NCBI RefSeq assembly: GCF_002017865.1
Contig: NZ_MTJN01000002.1
Location: 310,001 to 374,000, forward strand
From: Rhodoferax fermentans
GTDB taxonomy: Bacteria > Pseudomonadota > Gammaproteobacteria > Burkholderiales > Burkholderiaceae_C
Reading direction: 5' to 3'
DNA: 64,000 bases
How positions within the stretch are numbered: the stretch's first letter is position 1; each line of letters begins with the position of its first letter. The translations under genes were made by a program, and so were the position numbers. Below, piece after piece: positions 28,063-41,117 of this stretch. The notes under the pieces were generated by a model. It saw nothing but the letters and a program-made list of their open reading frames with translations, was not told where the DNA came from and made no database searches.

Positions 28063-29274
28063 TCAGGGCTGCGCCGCGCCCGCTTTGGGTGGCGGGCGCA
28101 AAAACCAGGCTGAGCGTGCGCCCAGGCCCACCGCGGTGCCCACGGTCCAGAACACCAGCGACACGCCCAGGGCGGCACCAGCGGTGCCAAACAACATCGG
28201 CATGAACACACTGGAGGCATTGATGGCCATCAGCCGAAAGCCCAGCGCCTCGCCGTGGCGCGCCTCCGGGGTGATCTGGTGCAAGGTGCTCATGATCATT
28301 GGCTGTACCGAACCCAGGGACAGCCCCAGCAGCGCCGAACACACGGCCATGGCCCAGGCCGAGTGGGTCAGCGGGTAGATGGCAAACAAGAGCGCGGTGC
28401 TGAGCATGGCGCCGGTCACCACCACCCATTCACGCAGGTGGGCCACCAAAAACGGCAACACCACCCGCACGGCCGTGGCCGCCAGCGCAAACCCACCCAG
28501 AATCGCACCGATGGCCGAGGCGCTGACGCCGCGCTCATGCCCGAGCACCGGCACCACAAAGGTGTGCACATCCCAGCAGGACGACAGCAGCCAGTTCACC
28601 AGCATCAGGCGGCGCATCATGGGCTCGCGCATCAGGTCCCAGGCGCGACCTTTTTTGCCACCCGGCTGGGCCACCACCGGCGGCAACTCCAGGGTGTGAC
28701 GCACCCACAGCCAGGTCATCAGCGGAAAACACGCCAGGCAGGCAAAGCTCAGCCTGAAACCACCCTGGTCAATCAGGATACCCGCCACCAACGGCCCGAC
28801 AAAATTGGCCAGTGCCGGGCCAATCGACAGCCAACTGAACATGGACTTAAGCTGCGTCGTGTCTTGCGCCGAGCGCCCGACATGGCGCTGCACACAGATC
28901 GATGCCACCCCGGTGGCGCCACCGGTCATCAAGGCGCTCAGGCACAAGACCGGAAACACCGGGAACACAAAGGCCAACGCCGCACCTGCACTGGCCATGC
29001 CGACAGCCAGCCTCATCGGCCTTTTGAAACCATGGCGGTCGGTGTAACGCCCGGCAGGCATGGCCAGGAACACCTGTGTCAGCGCAAACAAGGCCAGCAG
29101 CGTGCCCACGGCCAGGGCGCTGTAGCCCTCACGCAGGGCCAGCAGAGGTGACGCGAGGCGCATACCGGCCATACAGGCGTGCAGACAGATATGGCCACCG
29201 ATCAGCCGTGCCAGACCCATTTGGGTCAATACCGGGTTTGGCGCGCTGGGCTCACTCAGAGGGGCAGAACTCAC
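28063..29274 (-). CDS. MFS transporter
   Basis: A 12-helix MFS protein of 403 residues. LFALTQVFLAMPAGRYTDRHGFKR is split over helix 2 and motif A (GRYTDRHGFK near 80). A central loop near 200 is followed by the second half-barrel with LLGLSLGSVQPMIMSTLH. Its ATG overlaps the rmuC stop by four bases, so it is translationally coupled to rmuC. The style is that of drug or metabolite exporters. Substrate unknown. Confidence 0.87.
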   Translation of the reverse strand: MSSAPLSEPSAPNPVLTQMGLARLIGGHICLHACMAGMRLASPLLALREGYSALAVGTLLALFALTQVFLAMPAGRYTDRHGFKRPMRLAVGMASAGAALAFVFPVFPVLCLSALMTGGATGVASICVQRHVGRSAQDTTQLKSMFSWLSIGPALANFVGPLVAGILIDQGGFRLSFACLACFPLMTWLWVRHTLELPPVVAQPGGKKGRAWDLMREPMMRRLMLVNWLLSSCWDVHTFVVPVLGHERGVSASAIGAILGGFALAATAVRVVLPFLVAHLREWVVVTGAMLSTALLFAIYPLTHSAWAMAVCSALLGLSLGSVQPMIMSTLHQITPEARHGEALGFRLMAINASSVFMPMLFGTAGAALGVSLVFWTVGTAVGLGARSAWFLRPPPKAGAAQP

Positions 29275-30692
29275 GCGCCGGGTGCCCCTTCGCTGCTGTC
29301 AAAGTCGCGGTCCAGCGTGATCAGCGACTGGGCCTGGGTCTCGGGCAAAGCCTCTACCGTTTTAAGAGCACGCCCCATCGCACGGCTGCGGGTTTGGGCG
29401 CTGTCCAGCGTCTTGAGCACGGTTTCGGTCTGGGCCTTGACCTTGGCCAGCACATCACCAAACTTGCCGAACTCGGTTTTCACCGCACCGAGCACCTGCC
29501 AGACTTCGCTGGAGCGTTTCTCGAGCGCCAGGGTTCGGAAACCCATTTGTAAGGAACTCAGCATCGCCAACAGTGTGGTCGGCCCGGCCAGCGTCACACG
29601 GCAGTCGCGTTGCAAAGCCTCCATCAGGCCGGGGCGGCGCAGCACCTCGGCGTACAGGCCTTCGGTCGGCAGGAACAGGATTGCAAAGTCGGTGGTGTAA
29701 GGTGGTTCCAGGTATTTGTCGGCAATCGACTTGGCTTCCAGGCGGATGCGTTGCTCCAGCGCACGTGCGGCCAGCTCTGCGGCCACCACGTCGGCACGGC
29801 CCTGGGCGTCAAGCAGGCGTTCGTAATCTTCGTTGGGGAATTTGGCGTCAATCGGCAGCCACAGCGGCTCGCCCGAGTCAGAACGTCCAGGCAGCTTGAT
29901 GGCGAAGTCGACCACGTTTTTGCTGCCCGGACGCGTTGCCACCTGGGCCGCATATTGGTCGGGCACAAACACCTGCTCGAGCAGGCTGGCGAGTTGGGCC
30001 TCGCCAAAAATGCCGCGGGTTTTGACGTTGGTCAGCAGGTGTTTGAGGTCACCCACGCCCTGCGCCAGGGTCTGCATTTCACCGAGGCCCTTGTGCACCT
30101 GCTCCAGCCGATCCGCCACCTGTTTGAAACTTTCACCCAGGCGGGCCTGCAAGGTGGTCTGCAATTTTTCATCAACGGTGGCACGCATTTCGTCGAGTTT
30201 GGCCGAGTTGCTGGTTTGGAGCTGCGCCAGCTGTTTCTCGAGCGTCTCGCGGATTTCGCTCATGCGCCGCACATTGGATTCACTCAAGCCCGAGAGCTGG
30301 GTCGAGAGTGTGTCAGACAAGGTTTTCTGCAGCAGCGCCAGCTGCTGGCCAAAGGCGTCAATCTGGGTGTTTTGGGTGCGCGTGGCTTCGGCGCCCTGCT
30401 GCACCAGTGTCTGCTGGAAGGTGGCCAGGTTTTGAGCCAATTCCTGGCGCGCGTTGCGTGAGGAGTCGCTGATGTCGCGCTGCAAATCACGTGCGAGTTT
30501 GTCGCTGTTTTGGGTGATGAGTGTCAGCAGCGCCTGATGGCGGGTCAGCTGGGCTTGTTGTTCTTGCTGTTGCTTGGCCAGTTCGATGGCGTCGGGCTGC
30601 CTGGCCTGACTCTGGCGCTGCAACAGTACCAGCAACAACAACCCATTGATCACGCCCAGCGCCAGCGCGCCCCACATTGCCAAATCAGTCAC
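29271..30692 (-). CDS. rmuC: RmuC-like DNA recombination protein
   Basis: A protein of 473 residues with one N-terminal membrane helix (WGALALGVINGLLLLVLLQR). A long coiled coil (about 30-200) rich in Gln and Ala follows, then the RmuC nuclease-like domain with TRGIFGEAQLASLLEQ, LPIDAKFPNEDYERL and FLPTEGLYAEVL. The family limits inversion at short inverted repeats in Escherichia coli, which is notable in a genome this rich in palindromes. It is first gene of a pair with the downstream MFS gene. Confidence 0.94.
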   Translation of the reverse strand: MTDLAMWGALALGVINGLLLLVLLQRQSQARQPDAIELAKQQQEQQAQLTRHQALLTLITQNSDKLARDLQRDISDSSRNARQELAQNLATFQQTLVQQGAEATRTQNTQIDAFGQQLALLQKTLSDTLSTQLSGLSESNVRRMSEIRETLEKQLAQLQTSNSAKLDEMRATVDEKLQTTLQARLGESFKQVADRLEQVHKGLGEMQTLAQGVGDLKHLLTNVKTRGIFGEAQLASLLEQVFVPDQYAAQVATRPGSKNVVDFAIKLPGRSDSGEPLWLPIDAKFPNEDYERLLDAQGRADVVAAELAARALEQRIRLEAKSIADKYLEPPYTTDFAILFLPTEGLYAEVLRRPGLMEALQRDCRVTLAGPTTLLAMLSSLQMGFRTLALEKRSSEVWQVLGAVKTEFGKFGDVLAKVKAQTETVLKTLDSAQTRSRAMGRALKTVEALPETQAQSLITLDRDFDSSEGAPGA

Positions 30693-30767
30693 GGTAAAAA
30701 ATCTCCTGGGTGTCGATTGTGGTTCAAAACCGAATACCCCTGGCCAGCGGTTTTAACATTTTTATAT

Positions 30768-30821
30768 ACGAAATTGGCTTCCAGCCCTTGTATCAAAAGG
30801 GAGGACAGCTATCACATTCAT
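30768..30821 (+). repeat. short palindromic repeat, copy 10
   Basis: ACGAAATTGGCTTCCAGCCC, TTGTATCA, AAAGGGAGGACAGCTATCAC, ATTCAT. Plus orientation, in the 213-base spacer between rmuC and the hydroxyacid dehydrogenase. Nothing else was seen in that spacer. Confidence 0.88.
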
Positions 30822-30905
30822 AACATTTGACAAGCGCCAGCGTGACCGCCAAGCTCCCCCAAAGCGTGGCATATAACCAGCGCCGGGGCACAACAAAACG
30901 CCAAC

Positions 30906-31886
30906 TCAGGCAGCCAGCACCTGCGGATTCAAAGGTGTCAGCGGCTTGCCATGCAGCAGAAAACCGATCAGGTTGTCTGCCGCGAGCTGCGCCATCGCCA
31001 GCCGGGTGGCTTGGGTGGCGCTGGCAATGTGCGGGGTCAGTACCACGTTGTGGCAGGCCAGCAGGTCCGGGTGCACCGCTGGCTCCCCCTCAAACACATC
31101 GAGTCCGGCAGCCGCCAGCTGGCCGGCACGCAGAGCTGCAGCCAGGGCCGCGTCATCGACAATGCCGCCGCGAGCGATATTGACCAAGGTCGCCGTCGGC
31201 TTCATCAGCGCCAACTCTGCGGCCCCAATGCTGTGGTGGGACGCAGCACTGTAGGGCAGCACCAACATCAGGTGATCACAGGTGCGCAACAACTCGTCCT
31301 TGCTGACCCAACGCGCCTGACAGGCCGCTTCGGTGGCCTCGTCCAGCCGCGAGCGGTTGTGGTAGATCACCTTCATGCCAAAACCCAAGGCAGCGCGTTT
31401 GGCGATGCCTTGCCCGATGCGGCCCATACCCAGAATACCCAGGGTGCTGCCAAACACCTCGGCACCGGCAAACAGGTCGTAGCGCCAGCGGCTCCACAAA
31501 CCCGCACGCAAAAAATGCTCGGACTCGGTGATGCGCCGCGCCGTGGCCAGCAGCAGTGCAAAACCAAAGTCGGCGGTGGTCTCGGTCAAGACATCGGGCG
31601 TGTTGGTGGCCAGTACACCGGCCGCCGTCATCGCGTCCAGATCAAAATTGTTGTAACCCACCGCCATGTTGGCGCAGATCTTGAGGTCCGGGCAAGCCGC
31701 CAGCAGCGCTGCATCAATCCGCTGGCTGCCGGTGGTGAAAACACCTTGTTTGCCCTGGAGCTGTTGCGCCAGCTCGGTGGGTGTCCACAACACGTCTTCC
31801 TGGTTGGCGGTGAGCTCAAAATGCTGCGCCAGCTTGTCCAGAACTTCGGGAAAAACGGCACTCCCAACCAAAACAGCAGGTTTCAT
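30906..31886 (-). CDS. D-2-hydroxyacid dehydrogenase (glyoxylate/hydroxypyruvate reductase type)
   Basis: NAD(P)-dependent enzyme of 326 residues. The Rossmann site GSTLGILGMGRIGQGIAKRAA is near 150. The catalytic Arg lies in NIARGGIVDDAAL, the Glu in GLDVFEGEP and the His in LTPHIASATQATR. VGYNNFDLDAMTAAG is the substrate-loop block. The set fits GhrB-type reductases of glyoxylate and hydroxypyruvate. The ATG at 31886 is used; a frame extension to 31943 lacks family sequence. nhaD lies seven bases upstream in the same direction. Confidence 0.92.
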   Translation of the reverse strand: MKPAVLVGSAVFPEVLDKLAQHFELTANQEDVLWTPTELAQQLQGKQGVFTTGSQRIDAALLAACPDLKICANMAVGYNNFDLDAMTAAGVLATNTPDVLTETTADFGFALLLATARRITESEHFLRAGLWSRWRYDLFAGAEVFGSTLGILGMGRIGQGIAKRAALGFGMKVIYHNRSRLDEATEAACQARWVSKDELLRTCDHLMLVLPYSAASHHSIGAAELALMKPTATLVNIARGGIVDDAALAAALRAGQLAAAGLDVFEGEPAVHPDLLACHNVVLTPHIASATQATRLAMAQLAADNLIGFLLHGKPLTPLNPQVLAA

Positions 31887-31893
31887 AACGGGA

Positions 31894-33180
31894 TCAGTGT
31901 CCGAACAGGCGCATCTCAACGATGTACCACAAGGCGCCCCCAAAATACCCCAGCAAAGCCAGACCGCTGATTTTCTTCATGTACCAGAAGAAATCAATTT
32001 TCTCCAAGCCCATCGCGGCCACACCCGCAGCAGAGCCAATGATCAGGATGGAACCGCCAGTGCCCGCGCAATAGGCCATGAACTCCCACAGGAAACTGTC
32101 CGCAGGGAACTGGGCCAGGTCATACATGCCCATCGATGCAGCCACCAGCGGCACGTTGTCCACGACGGCACTGACCAGACCGATGATCAACACAATGATG
32201 TCCTGGCGGCCCACCGTGGCATCGAGCCACTGCGCCAGCGAGGTCAGGATATGGGTGTGTTCCAGCGAGGCCACAGCCAGCAGGATGCCGATGAAAAACA
32301 CGATCGAGCCCATGTCGATCTTGGACAAAGCATGCACCAGGGTGAAGTGGTCCTTGTCTTCGTCAGACTTGTCGCGGTGCAACAGGTCGCCTACCAGCCA
32401 CAAAATGCCCAGGCCAAACAAAATGCCCATAAAAGGAGGCAAATGGGTCACTGTCTTGAACACCGGCACCGCCACCAGAATCCCCAAGCCCAGGAAAAAC
32501 ATGATGTTGCGTTCTGCGTTGGTGGAGGCCACCCGGTTTGAATCGGACTGGCGCTCTGGTGACACCACGGGTTTGCCCTTCAAGAGAAAAGCGGTCACAG
32601 CCAGGGGCACCAACAAATTGATCATGGACGGCACGAACAGTTCTTTCATGATGTTCAGTGCGGTGATCTGGCCACCAATCCACAACATGGTGGTGGTCAC
32701 GTCACCAATCGGCGTCCAGGCGCCGCCCGCATTGGCGGCAATCACGATGATGCCGGCAAAAAACAGCCGGTCATCGCGCTTGTCGAGCAGCTTTTTCATC
32801 AGCGACACCATCACGATGGTGGTGGTCAGGTTGTCCAGAATGGAACTCAGAAAAAAGGACACAAAACCGACCATCCACATCAGGGTGGAGAGTTTGGTGG
32901 TTTTGATACGCGAAGTGATCACCTCGAACCCGTTGTGGGCGTCGATCACTTCAACGATGGTCATGGCACCCATCAAAAAGAACACGATTTGTGCGGTGCC
33001 CATGAGCGATTCGGACAGGTTCTCACCCACCAGATGGGCGTCTGCACTGGACACGGCGTAGATGGTCCATAACAAACCTGCGCCAATCAGGGCCGAGGCT
33101 GACTTATTGATTTTGAGAGGGTGTTCAAGTGCAATGGCGGCGTAAGCCAGCACAAAAACAATGACCAGAGCTGTCAACAT
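31894..33180 (-). CDS. nhaD: NhaD-type sodium:proton antiporter
   Basis: Membrane antiporter of 428 residues with about 12 hydrophobic segments of the ion-transporter superfamily. VSFFLSSILDNLTTTIVMVS and AAVVDNVPLVAAS are the paired conserved helix breaks. GGAWTPIGDVTTTMLWIGG is a hallmark of NhaD. It exports Na+ in exchange for H+. The ATG at 33180 follows AAAGG; a longer frame from 33258 would add a hydrophilic tail. The 163-base upstream region contains a TTGACA but no well-spaced -10. Confidence 0.93.
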   Translation of the reverse strand: MLTALVIVFVLAYAAIALEHPLKINKSASALIGAGLLWTIYAVSSADAHLVGENLSESLMGTAQIVFFLMGAMTIVEVIDAHNGFEVITSRIKTTKLSTLMWMVGFVSFFLSSILDNLTTTIVMVSLMKKLLDKRDDRLFFAGIIVIAANAGGAWTPIGDVTTTMLWIGGQITALNIMKELFVPSMINLLVPLAVTAFLLKGKPVVSPERQSDSNRVASTNAERNIMFFLGLGILVAVPVFKTVTHLPPFMGILFGLGILWLVGDLLHRDKSDEDKDHFTLVHALSKIDMGSIVFFIGILLAVASLEHTHILTSLAQWLDATVGRQDIIVLIIGLVSAVVDNVPLVAASMGMYDLAQFPADSFLWEFMAYCAGTGGSILIIGSAAGVAAMGLEKIDFFWYMKKISGLALLGYFGGALWYIVEMRLFGH

Positions 33181-33299
33181 GAAACTACCTTTTGTTTTTA
33201 ATGAAACGACGGGGCGATTATCACTGGTGGTTTTGTCAACAAACCGACCTTCTGGCACTTATCTTCCGACACAAACCACGGTGACCTGAGTCAATAAGC

Positions 33300-33325
33300 A
33301 AAAAAAAAGCCACCCGAGGGTGGCT
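33300..33325 (-). terminator. intrinsic terminator of the Ala-rich lipoprotein gene
   Basis: On the minus strand AGCCACCC, two-base loop, GGGTGGCT is followed by a run of T (A-run 33300-33308 on plus). It starts 19 bases after the lipoprotein stop and separates it from nhaD. Confidence 0.93.
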
Positions 33326-33343
33326 CTTTTTGGCTGTATCCAA

Positions 33344-33565
33344 TTACTTGGAAGCAGCAGCCTTGGCGGCTTCAGCAGCTGCAGCGGCGGCGGCATCAGC
33401 GGGAGCAGCAGCAGCGTCAGAAGCGGGAGCAGCAGGTGCTTCAGCAGCGGGAGCGGCAGCAGCGGCAGGTGCTTCAACAGCGGGTGCAGGAGCTTCTTCC
33501 TTCTTGCCACAAGCAGCCAAAGCAGCAGCAGCGATCACAGCGGCGAGTACGAGAGTTTTGTTCAT
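33344..33565 (-). CDS. small alanine/proline-rich lipoprotein
   Basis: A protein of 73 residues. MNKTLVLAAVIAAAALAACGKK is a lipoprotein signal with lipobox LAAC and predicted acylated Cys at residue 19. It is followed by KKEEAPAP and an almost pure Ala/Pro/Glu/Asp tail, probably extended or helical in the periplasm. Residue +2 is Gly, which would favour outer-membrane sorting. It has its own leader with a terminator-like hairpin and its own strong terminator, so it is probably a highly expressed monocistron. No specific family is recognised. Function unknown. Confidence 0.8.
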   Translation of the reverse strand: MNKTLVLAAVIAAAALAACGKKEEAPAPAVEAPAAAAAPAAEAPAAPASDAAAAPADAAAAAAAEAAKAAASK

Positions 33566-33577
33566 TTGTAATTACCT

Positions 33578-33605
33578 AAAAAAAAAGACAATTTCCGGAA
33601 ATTGT
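33578..33605 (-). terminator. terminator-like hairpin in the lipoprotein leader
   Basis: ACAATTTCC-GGAAATTGT is an 18-base perfect palindrome (33588-33605). On the minus strand it is followed by C and nine T (33578-33586), then AGGTAA and the ATG at 33565. It could end transcripts from the upstream oxygenase gene or attenuate the lipoprotein message. Confidence 0.7.
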
Positions 33606-33667
33606 TGATGCAGTCACCTGCATCCCAACAAGCATACATCGCTGAAGCGAGCGTTGCTTGGGGCTTG

Positions 33668-33701
33668 ATTATAGTCACCATACCAATGGTTTCTACCATT
33701 G
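33668..33701 (-). promoter_or_regulatory. candidate promoter and operator of the lipoprotein gene
   Basis: On the minus strand a TATAAT lies at 33673-33668. A perfect dyad CAATGGT-TTCT-ACCATTG spans 33684-33701 and would cover the -35 position. A start near 33661 would give a leader of about 95 bases. Confidence 0.5.
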
Positions 33702-33728
33702 ACATACCACATATCTTATGCTTACAGC

Positions 33729-34868
33729 CTAAATCAGGTGCAACCACCCTGCCACGGCCCATGCAGCAAGCAGCTTCTGAGCCTGCTTGCTGAGCTTTTG
33801 CAGCTCTTTGGCGCTCAGGCTTTTCTGATTGGCCAGCAAACGCATCAGCTCGGCATCCCGGCCAGCAGCCAGAAAACTCTCGCCGTTGATAAAAATGTGC
33901 TGCTGATCGAACATCATCCTGGTGCGGCGATCCAGTTGCACCGCACATCCGGCCAGCTCGACCTCGTCTTCCTGCGGCAAGGCTTCAAACCAGACCTGAG
34001 GCTTGGGTTCGGTCATGTATTCACCCAAGCCCCGCGCCAATGCCAGCGGGTCCTTGAGTGCATCCTCGACCGCTTGGTGGGCAAACGCCAACATGGCGGC
34101 CGGTATCTCGGCCGCTTGTGCCACCGCAGGCTGGCTGGCGTCGCGGTACAACACCTCACCGAGTTCATCCTCGGCCTGCTCCGCCACACGTTGCAACAGC
34201 TCGCGTGCCAACTCGGCTTTTTTGGGGATGCGAAAACCAATCGAGTAGGTCATGCACTCCCCCTGGGCGATGCCATCATGGGCATAACCTGGCGGCAGGT
34301 ACAACATATCTCCCGGCTCAAGCACAAATTCCTGCTCCGGGACAAAGTTGTTCAGGATGCGTAACGGCACACCGTCCTGCAACACCGGCTTTTTCTGCCG
34401 CCCGATGCGCCACAACCTGCGACCATGGGCTTGCAACAAAAACACGTCGTAACTGTCGACGTGCGGCCCCACACCGCCACCGTCCGTGGCGTAGCTGATC
34501 ATCACATCATCGAGCCGGGCATCGGGCACAAAACGAAACTGGTTCATGAGTTGGTGCACAGACTCGTCATGCAGGTCCACACCCTGCAACAGGATGGTCC
34601 AGCCGGCTTGTTTGAACGGGGGCAAGGCTTTGCGCTGAAACGGCCCGTGTTTGAGTTGCCAGCCAGGATTCTTACCCGGTTGTTGCACCACCAGACGTGA
34701 GGCCATATCCTCGTCTGCGGCCAGGGCCATCAGCTCGGAGCGGCTCAACAGGGGGGTGAACTGAGGCAGAGCCTGGCGCACCAGCAGGGGCTTTTTTTGC
34801 CAGTAGCGTTTCATGAACTGCTGCGGGCTGATGCCGCCCAGCAAAGGCAGGGCTTGGGTGATGTCCAT
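33729..34868 (-). CDS. JmjC/cupin ribosomal oxygenase (RoxA/YcfD-like)
   Basis: A protein of 379 residues of the JmjC arginyl-hydroxylase family; Escherichia coli YcfD hydroxylates an arginine of ribosomal protein L16. The iron ligands are visible as GPHVDSYDVFLLQ (His-x-Asp) and a downstream His in PPGYAHDGIAQGE. LKHGPFQRKALPP and WTILLQGVDLHDESV are family blocks, and a C-terminal winged-helix dimer region follows. The start ATG at 34868 follows GAGGAGC; an in-frame extension to 35204 runs through the opposite gene and is rejected. It is divergent from the FKBP gene. Confidence 0.92.
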   Translation of the reverse strand: MDITQALPLLGGISPQQFMKRYWQKKPLLVRQALPQFTPLLSRSELMALAADEDMASRLVVQQPGKNPGWQLKHGPFQRKALPPFKQAGWTILLQGVDLHDESVHQLMNQFRFVPDARLDDVMISYATDGGGVGPHVDSYDVFLLQAHGRRLWRIGRQKKPVLQDGVPLRILNNFVPEQEFVLEPGDMLYLPPGYAHDGIAQGECMTYSIGFRIPKKAELARELLQRVAEQAEDELGEVLYRDASQPAVAQAAEIPAAMLAFAHQAVEDALKDPLALARGLGEYMTEPKPQVWFEALPQEDEVELAGCAVQLDRRTRMMFDQQHIFINGESFLAAGRDAELMRLLANQKSLSAKELQKLSKQAQKLLAAWAVAGWLHLI

Positions 34869-34899
34869 GGAATGCTCCTCTAATGCGACAATTCTAGGT

Positions 34900-35430
34900 A
34901 TGAAAATTACTGAACAATGCGTAGCCGCTTTAAGCTGGACCCTCAGCGACACCCTCGGTGAAGAACTGGACGTGCTCCAGGACCCGGTTGAATTTCTGAT
35001 CGGCGGGGATGACCTGTTCCAGATCATTGAAGACGCGTTGCAAGGCTGTAGCGCAGGCGACACCGTCAAACTGCAGATCGAACCCGAACAAGGGTTTGGC
35101 GAGTACAACGAGCAACTGGTGTTCCTTGAAAGCCGCGCGCTGTTCCCCGATGAACTCGAAGAAGGCATGAGTTTTGACGGCAGCGCCCTACCCGCTGGCT
35201 GCAACCCCGATGCACCACATGACGCGCTCTACACCGTGACCGAGATCTATCCGGAACATGTGGTGCTGGACGGCAACCACCCGCTGGCAGGTATTGCCTT
35301 GCGCCTTAGCCTGACCGTGCGTGCGGTGCGTGAAGCCACCGAGGAAGAAATTGGCAGCGGCACCGCTGGCACCGGTTTTTTCCGGATCACACCGATGCTG
35401 CAGGCACCCGGCAGCGACAGCCTGCACTGA
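34900..35430 (+). CDS. FKBP-type peptidyl-prolyl isomerase (SlyD-like)
   Basis: A protein of 176 residues with the SlyD/FKBP arrangement: an FKBP half (ALSWTLSDTLGEELD then PVEFLIGGDDLFQIIEDALQ), an insert-in-flap region (EPEQGFGEYNEQLVF) and the returning strand DGNHPLAGIALRLSLTV. It lacks the His-rich metal tail of Escherichia coli SlyD. The ATG at 34900 overlaps the stretch divergent to the oxygenase gene, 31 bases apart. It probably helps protein folding in the cytoplasm. Confidence 0.9.
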   Translation: MKITEQCVAALSWTLSDTLGEELDVLQDPVEFLIGGDDLFQIIEDALQGCSAGDTVKLQIEPEQGFGEYNEQLVFLESRALFPDELEEGMSFDGSALPAGCNPDAPHDALYTVTEIYPEHVVLDGNHPLAGIALRLSLTVRAVREATEEEIGSGTAGTGFFRITPMLQAPGSDSLH

Positions 35431-35436
35431 ATGGCG

Positions 35437-35456
35437 CGGGCGCCCTCAGGCGCCCG
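35437..35456. terminator. hairpin between convergent genes
   Basis: CGGGCGCC, loop CTCA, GGCGCCCG: perfect eight-base stem between the FKBP gene and dut, which converge. No T-run on either side. Confidence 0.5.
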
Positions 35457-35462
35457 TAACAC

Positions 35463-35912
35463 TCAGGCTTTGCCGGTGGAGCCATAACCGCCCTCGCCGC
35501 GCTCGCTGGCGGGAAACTCGTTCACCACCTTGAAACGCGCCTGCATCACCGGCACCACCACCAGCTGGGCGATACGCTCCATCGGCTCGATGGTGAACGC
35601 AGTACTGCTGCGGTTCCAGGCGCTGACCATCAGCTGCCCCTGGTAGTCGCTGTCAATCAGCCCCACCAGGTTACCCAACACAATGCCATGTTTGTGACCG
35701 AGCCCAGAGCGCGGCAGGATCAACGCGGCGTAGCCTGGGTCCTTGAGGTAAATCGCCATGCCCGTGGGCACCAGTTGCCAGGCATTGGCTTGCAAGGTCA
35801 ATGGCGCGTCCAGACAGGCGCGCAAATCCAGCCCAGCGCTGCCCGGTGTGGCATAGGTGGGCAGCTGATCGGTCAGCCGCGGGTCAAGAATCTTGATGTC
35901 AATATCTAGCAT
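35463..35912 (-). CDS. dut: dUTP diphosphatase
   Basis: A trimeric dUTPase of 149 residues that removes dUTP and supplies dUMP. The five motifs are present: [45 protein letters not shown] and the Phe/Tyr-Gly tail [11 protein letters not shown]. Its ATG begins two bases after the coaBC stop on the same strand. A repeat copy covers that junction and supplies the sequence just before the start, which leaves no clear ribosome site, so coupling to coaBC translation is likely. Confidence 0.97.
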   Translation of the reverse strand: MLDIDIKILDPRLTDQLPTYATPGSAGLDLRACLDAPLTLQANAWQLVPTGMAIYLKDPGYAALILPRSGLGHKHGIVLGNLVGLIDSDYQGQLMVSAWNRSSTAFTIEPMERIAQLVVVPVMQARFKVVNEFPASERGEGGYGSTGKA

Positions 35913-35914
35913 TT

Positions 35915-38904
<2,990 letters not shown>

Positions 38905-38905
<1 letters not shown>

Positions 38906-39762
38906 TGAAACTCTGTGGTTTTGAGATTGGCCTGGATCGGCCGTTTTTCCTGATTGCCGGGCCCTGTGTGATCGAGTCCGAGCAATTGCAAATGGACACG
39001 GCGGGCACGCTGAAAGAGATCACGACCAGCCTGGGCATCCCGTTCATTTTCAAAAGCAGTTTTGACAAGGCCAACCGTTCCAGCGGCAACACCTTCCGTG
39101 GTCCGGGCATCGACAAAGGCCTGGAGATTCTGGCCAAGGTCAAACGTGAACTGGGTTTGCCGGTGCTCACCGACATCCATTCTGAAGACCAGATCGCCCA
39201 GGTGTCGTCGGTGGTGGATGTGTTGCAAACCCCGGCCTTTTTGTGCCGCCAGACCGATTTCATCCGCGCTGTGGCCCAGAGTGGCAAACCAGTGAACATC
39301 AAGAAGGGGCAGTTCCTGGCCCCCGGTGACATGAAAAACGTCATCGACAAAGCCCGTGCAGCGGCGCGTGAAGCGGGTCTGGTGGAGGACAACTTCATGG
39401 CCTGTGAACGTGGCGCCAGTTTTGGCTACAACAACCTGGTGAGCGACATGCGTTCACTGGCCATCATGCGTGACACCCAAGCGCCCGTGGTGTTTGATGC
39501 CACCCACTCGGTGCAACTGCCCGGCGGCCAAGGCACCAGCAGTGGCGGCCAGCGCGAGATGGTGCCGGTGCTGGCACGTGCGGCTGTGGCCGTGGGTGTG
39601 GCTGGCCTGTTCATGGAAACCCACCCGAACCCGGCGCAAGCCCTGAGCGATGGTCCCAATGCAGTGCCCCTCAAACACATGAAAGCCCTGCTGGAGACCC
39701 TGTTGGACCTCGACCGGGTTACCAAAAAGCATGGCTTTCTTGAAAATGACTTCTCGGCGTGA
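38905..39762 (+). CDS. kdsA: 3-deoxy-8-phosphooctulonate synthase
   Basis: Enzyme of 285 residues joining phosphoenolpyruvate and arabinose 5-phosphate into KDO 8-phosphate for lipopolysaccharide. [18 protein letters not shown] and [16 protein letters not shown] open the barrel. [20 protein letters not shown] and [12 protein letters not shown] hold phosphate and PEP contacts. [20 protein letters not shown] is the family signature. The absence of a metal-site Cys near the N-terminus (an ordinary N in [10 protein letters not shown]) suggests the metal-independent class. The start overlaps the pyrG stop (TGATG). Confidence 0.97.
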
Positions 39763-39774
39763 TTCAATCACGCC
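39756..39774 (+). terminator. hairpin over the kdsA stop codon
   Basis: GGCGTGAT, loop TCA, ATCACGCC is a perfect eight-base stem that includes the TGA stop. No T-run. It may protect the pyrG-kdsA message end or reduce read-through into eno. Confidence 0.45.
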
Positions 39775-39812
39775 CCATCTATAACCCCTTTTCCCGTGTG
39801 TTTAACTACTGA

Positions 39813-41108
<1,296 letters not shown>

Positions 41109-41117
41109 ACGCCAGTT

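Noticed and set aside
28255..29151. 298-codon plus-strand frame opposite the second MFS gene
   Set aside because: Composition is that of an antisense shadow (Arg, His and Gln rich) and the MFS gene is clear.
33181..33300. Sodium riboswitch before nhaD
   Set aside because: The leader is short and shows no extended paired structure or known motif.
35688..35909. Short plus-strand frame opposite dut
   Set aside because: Shadow of dut; no ribosome site and no motif.
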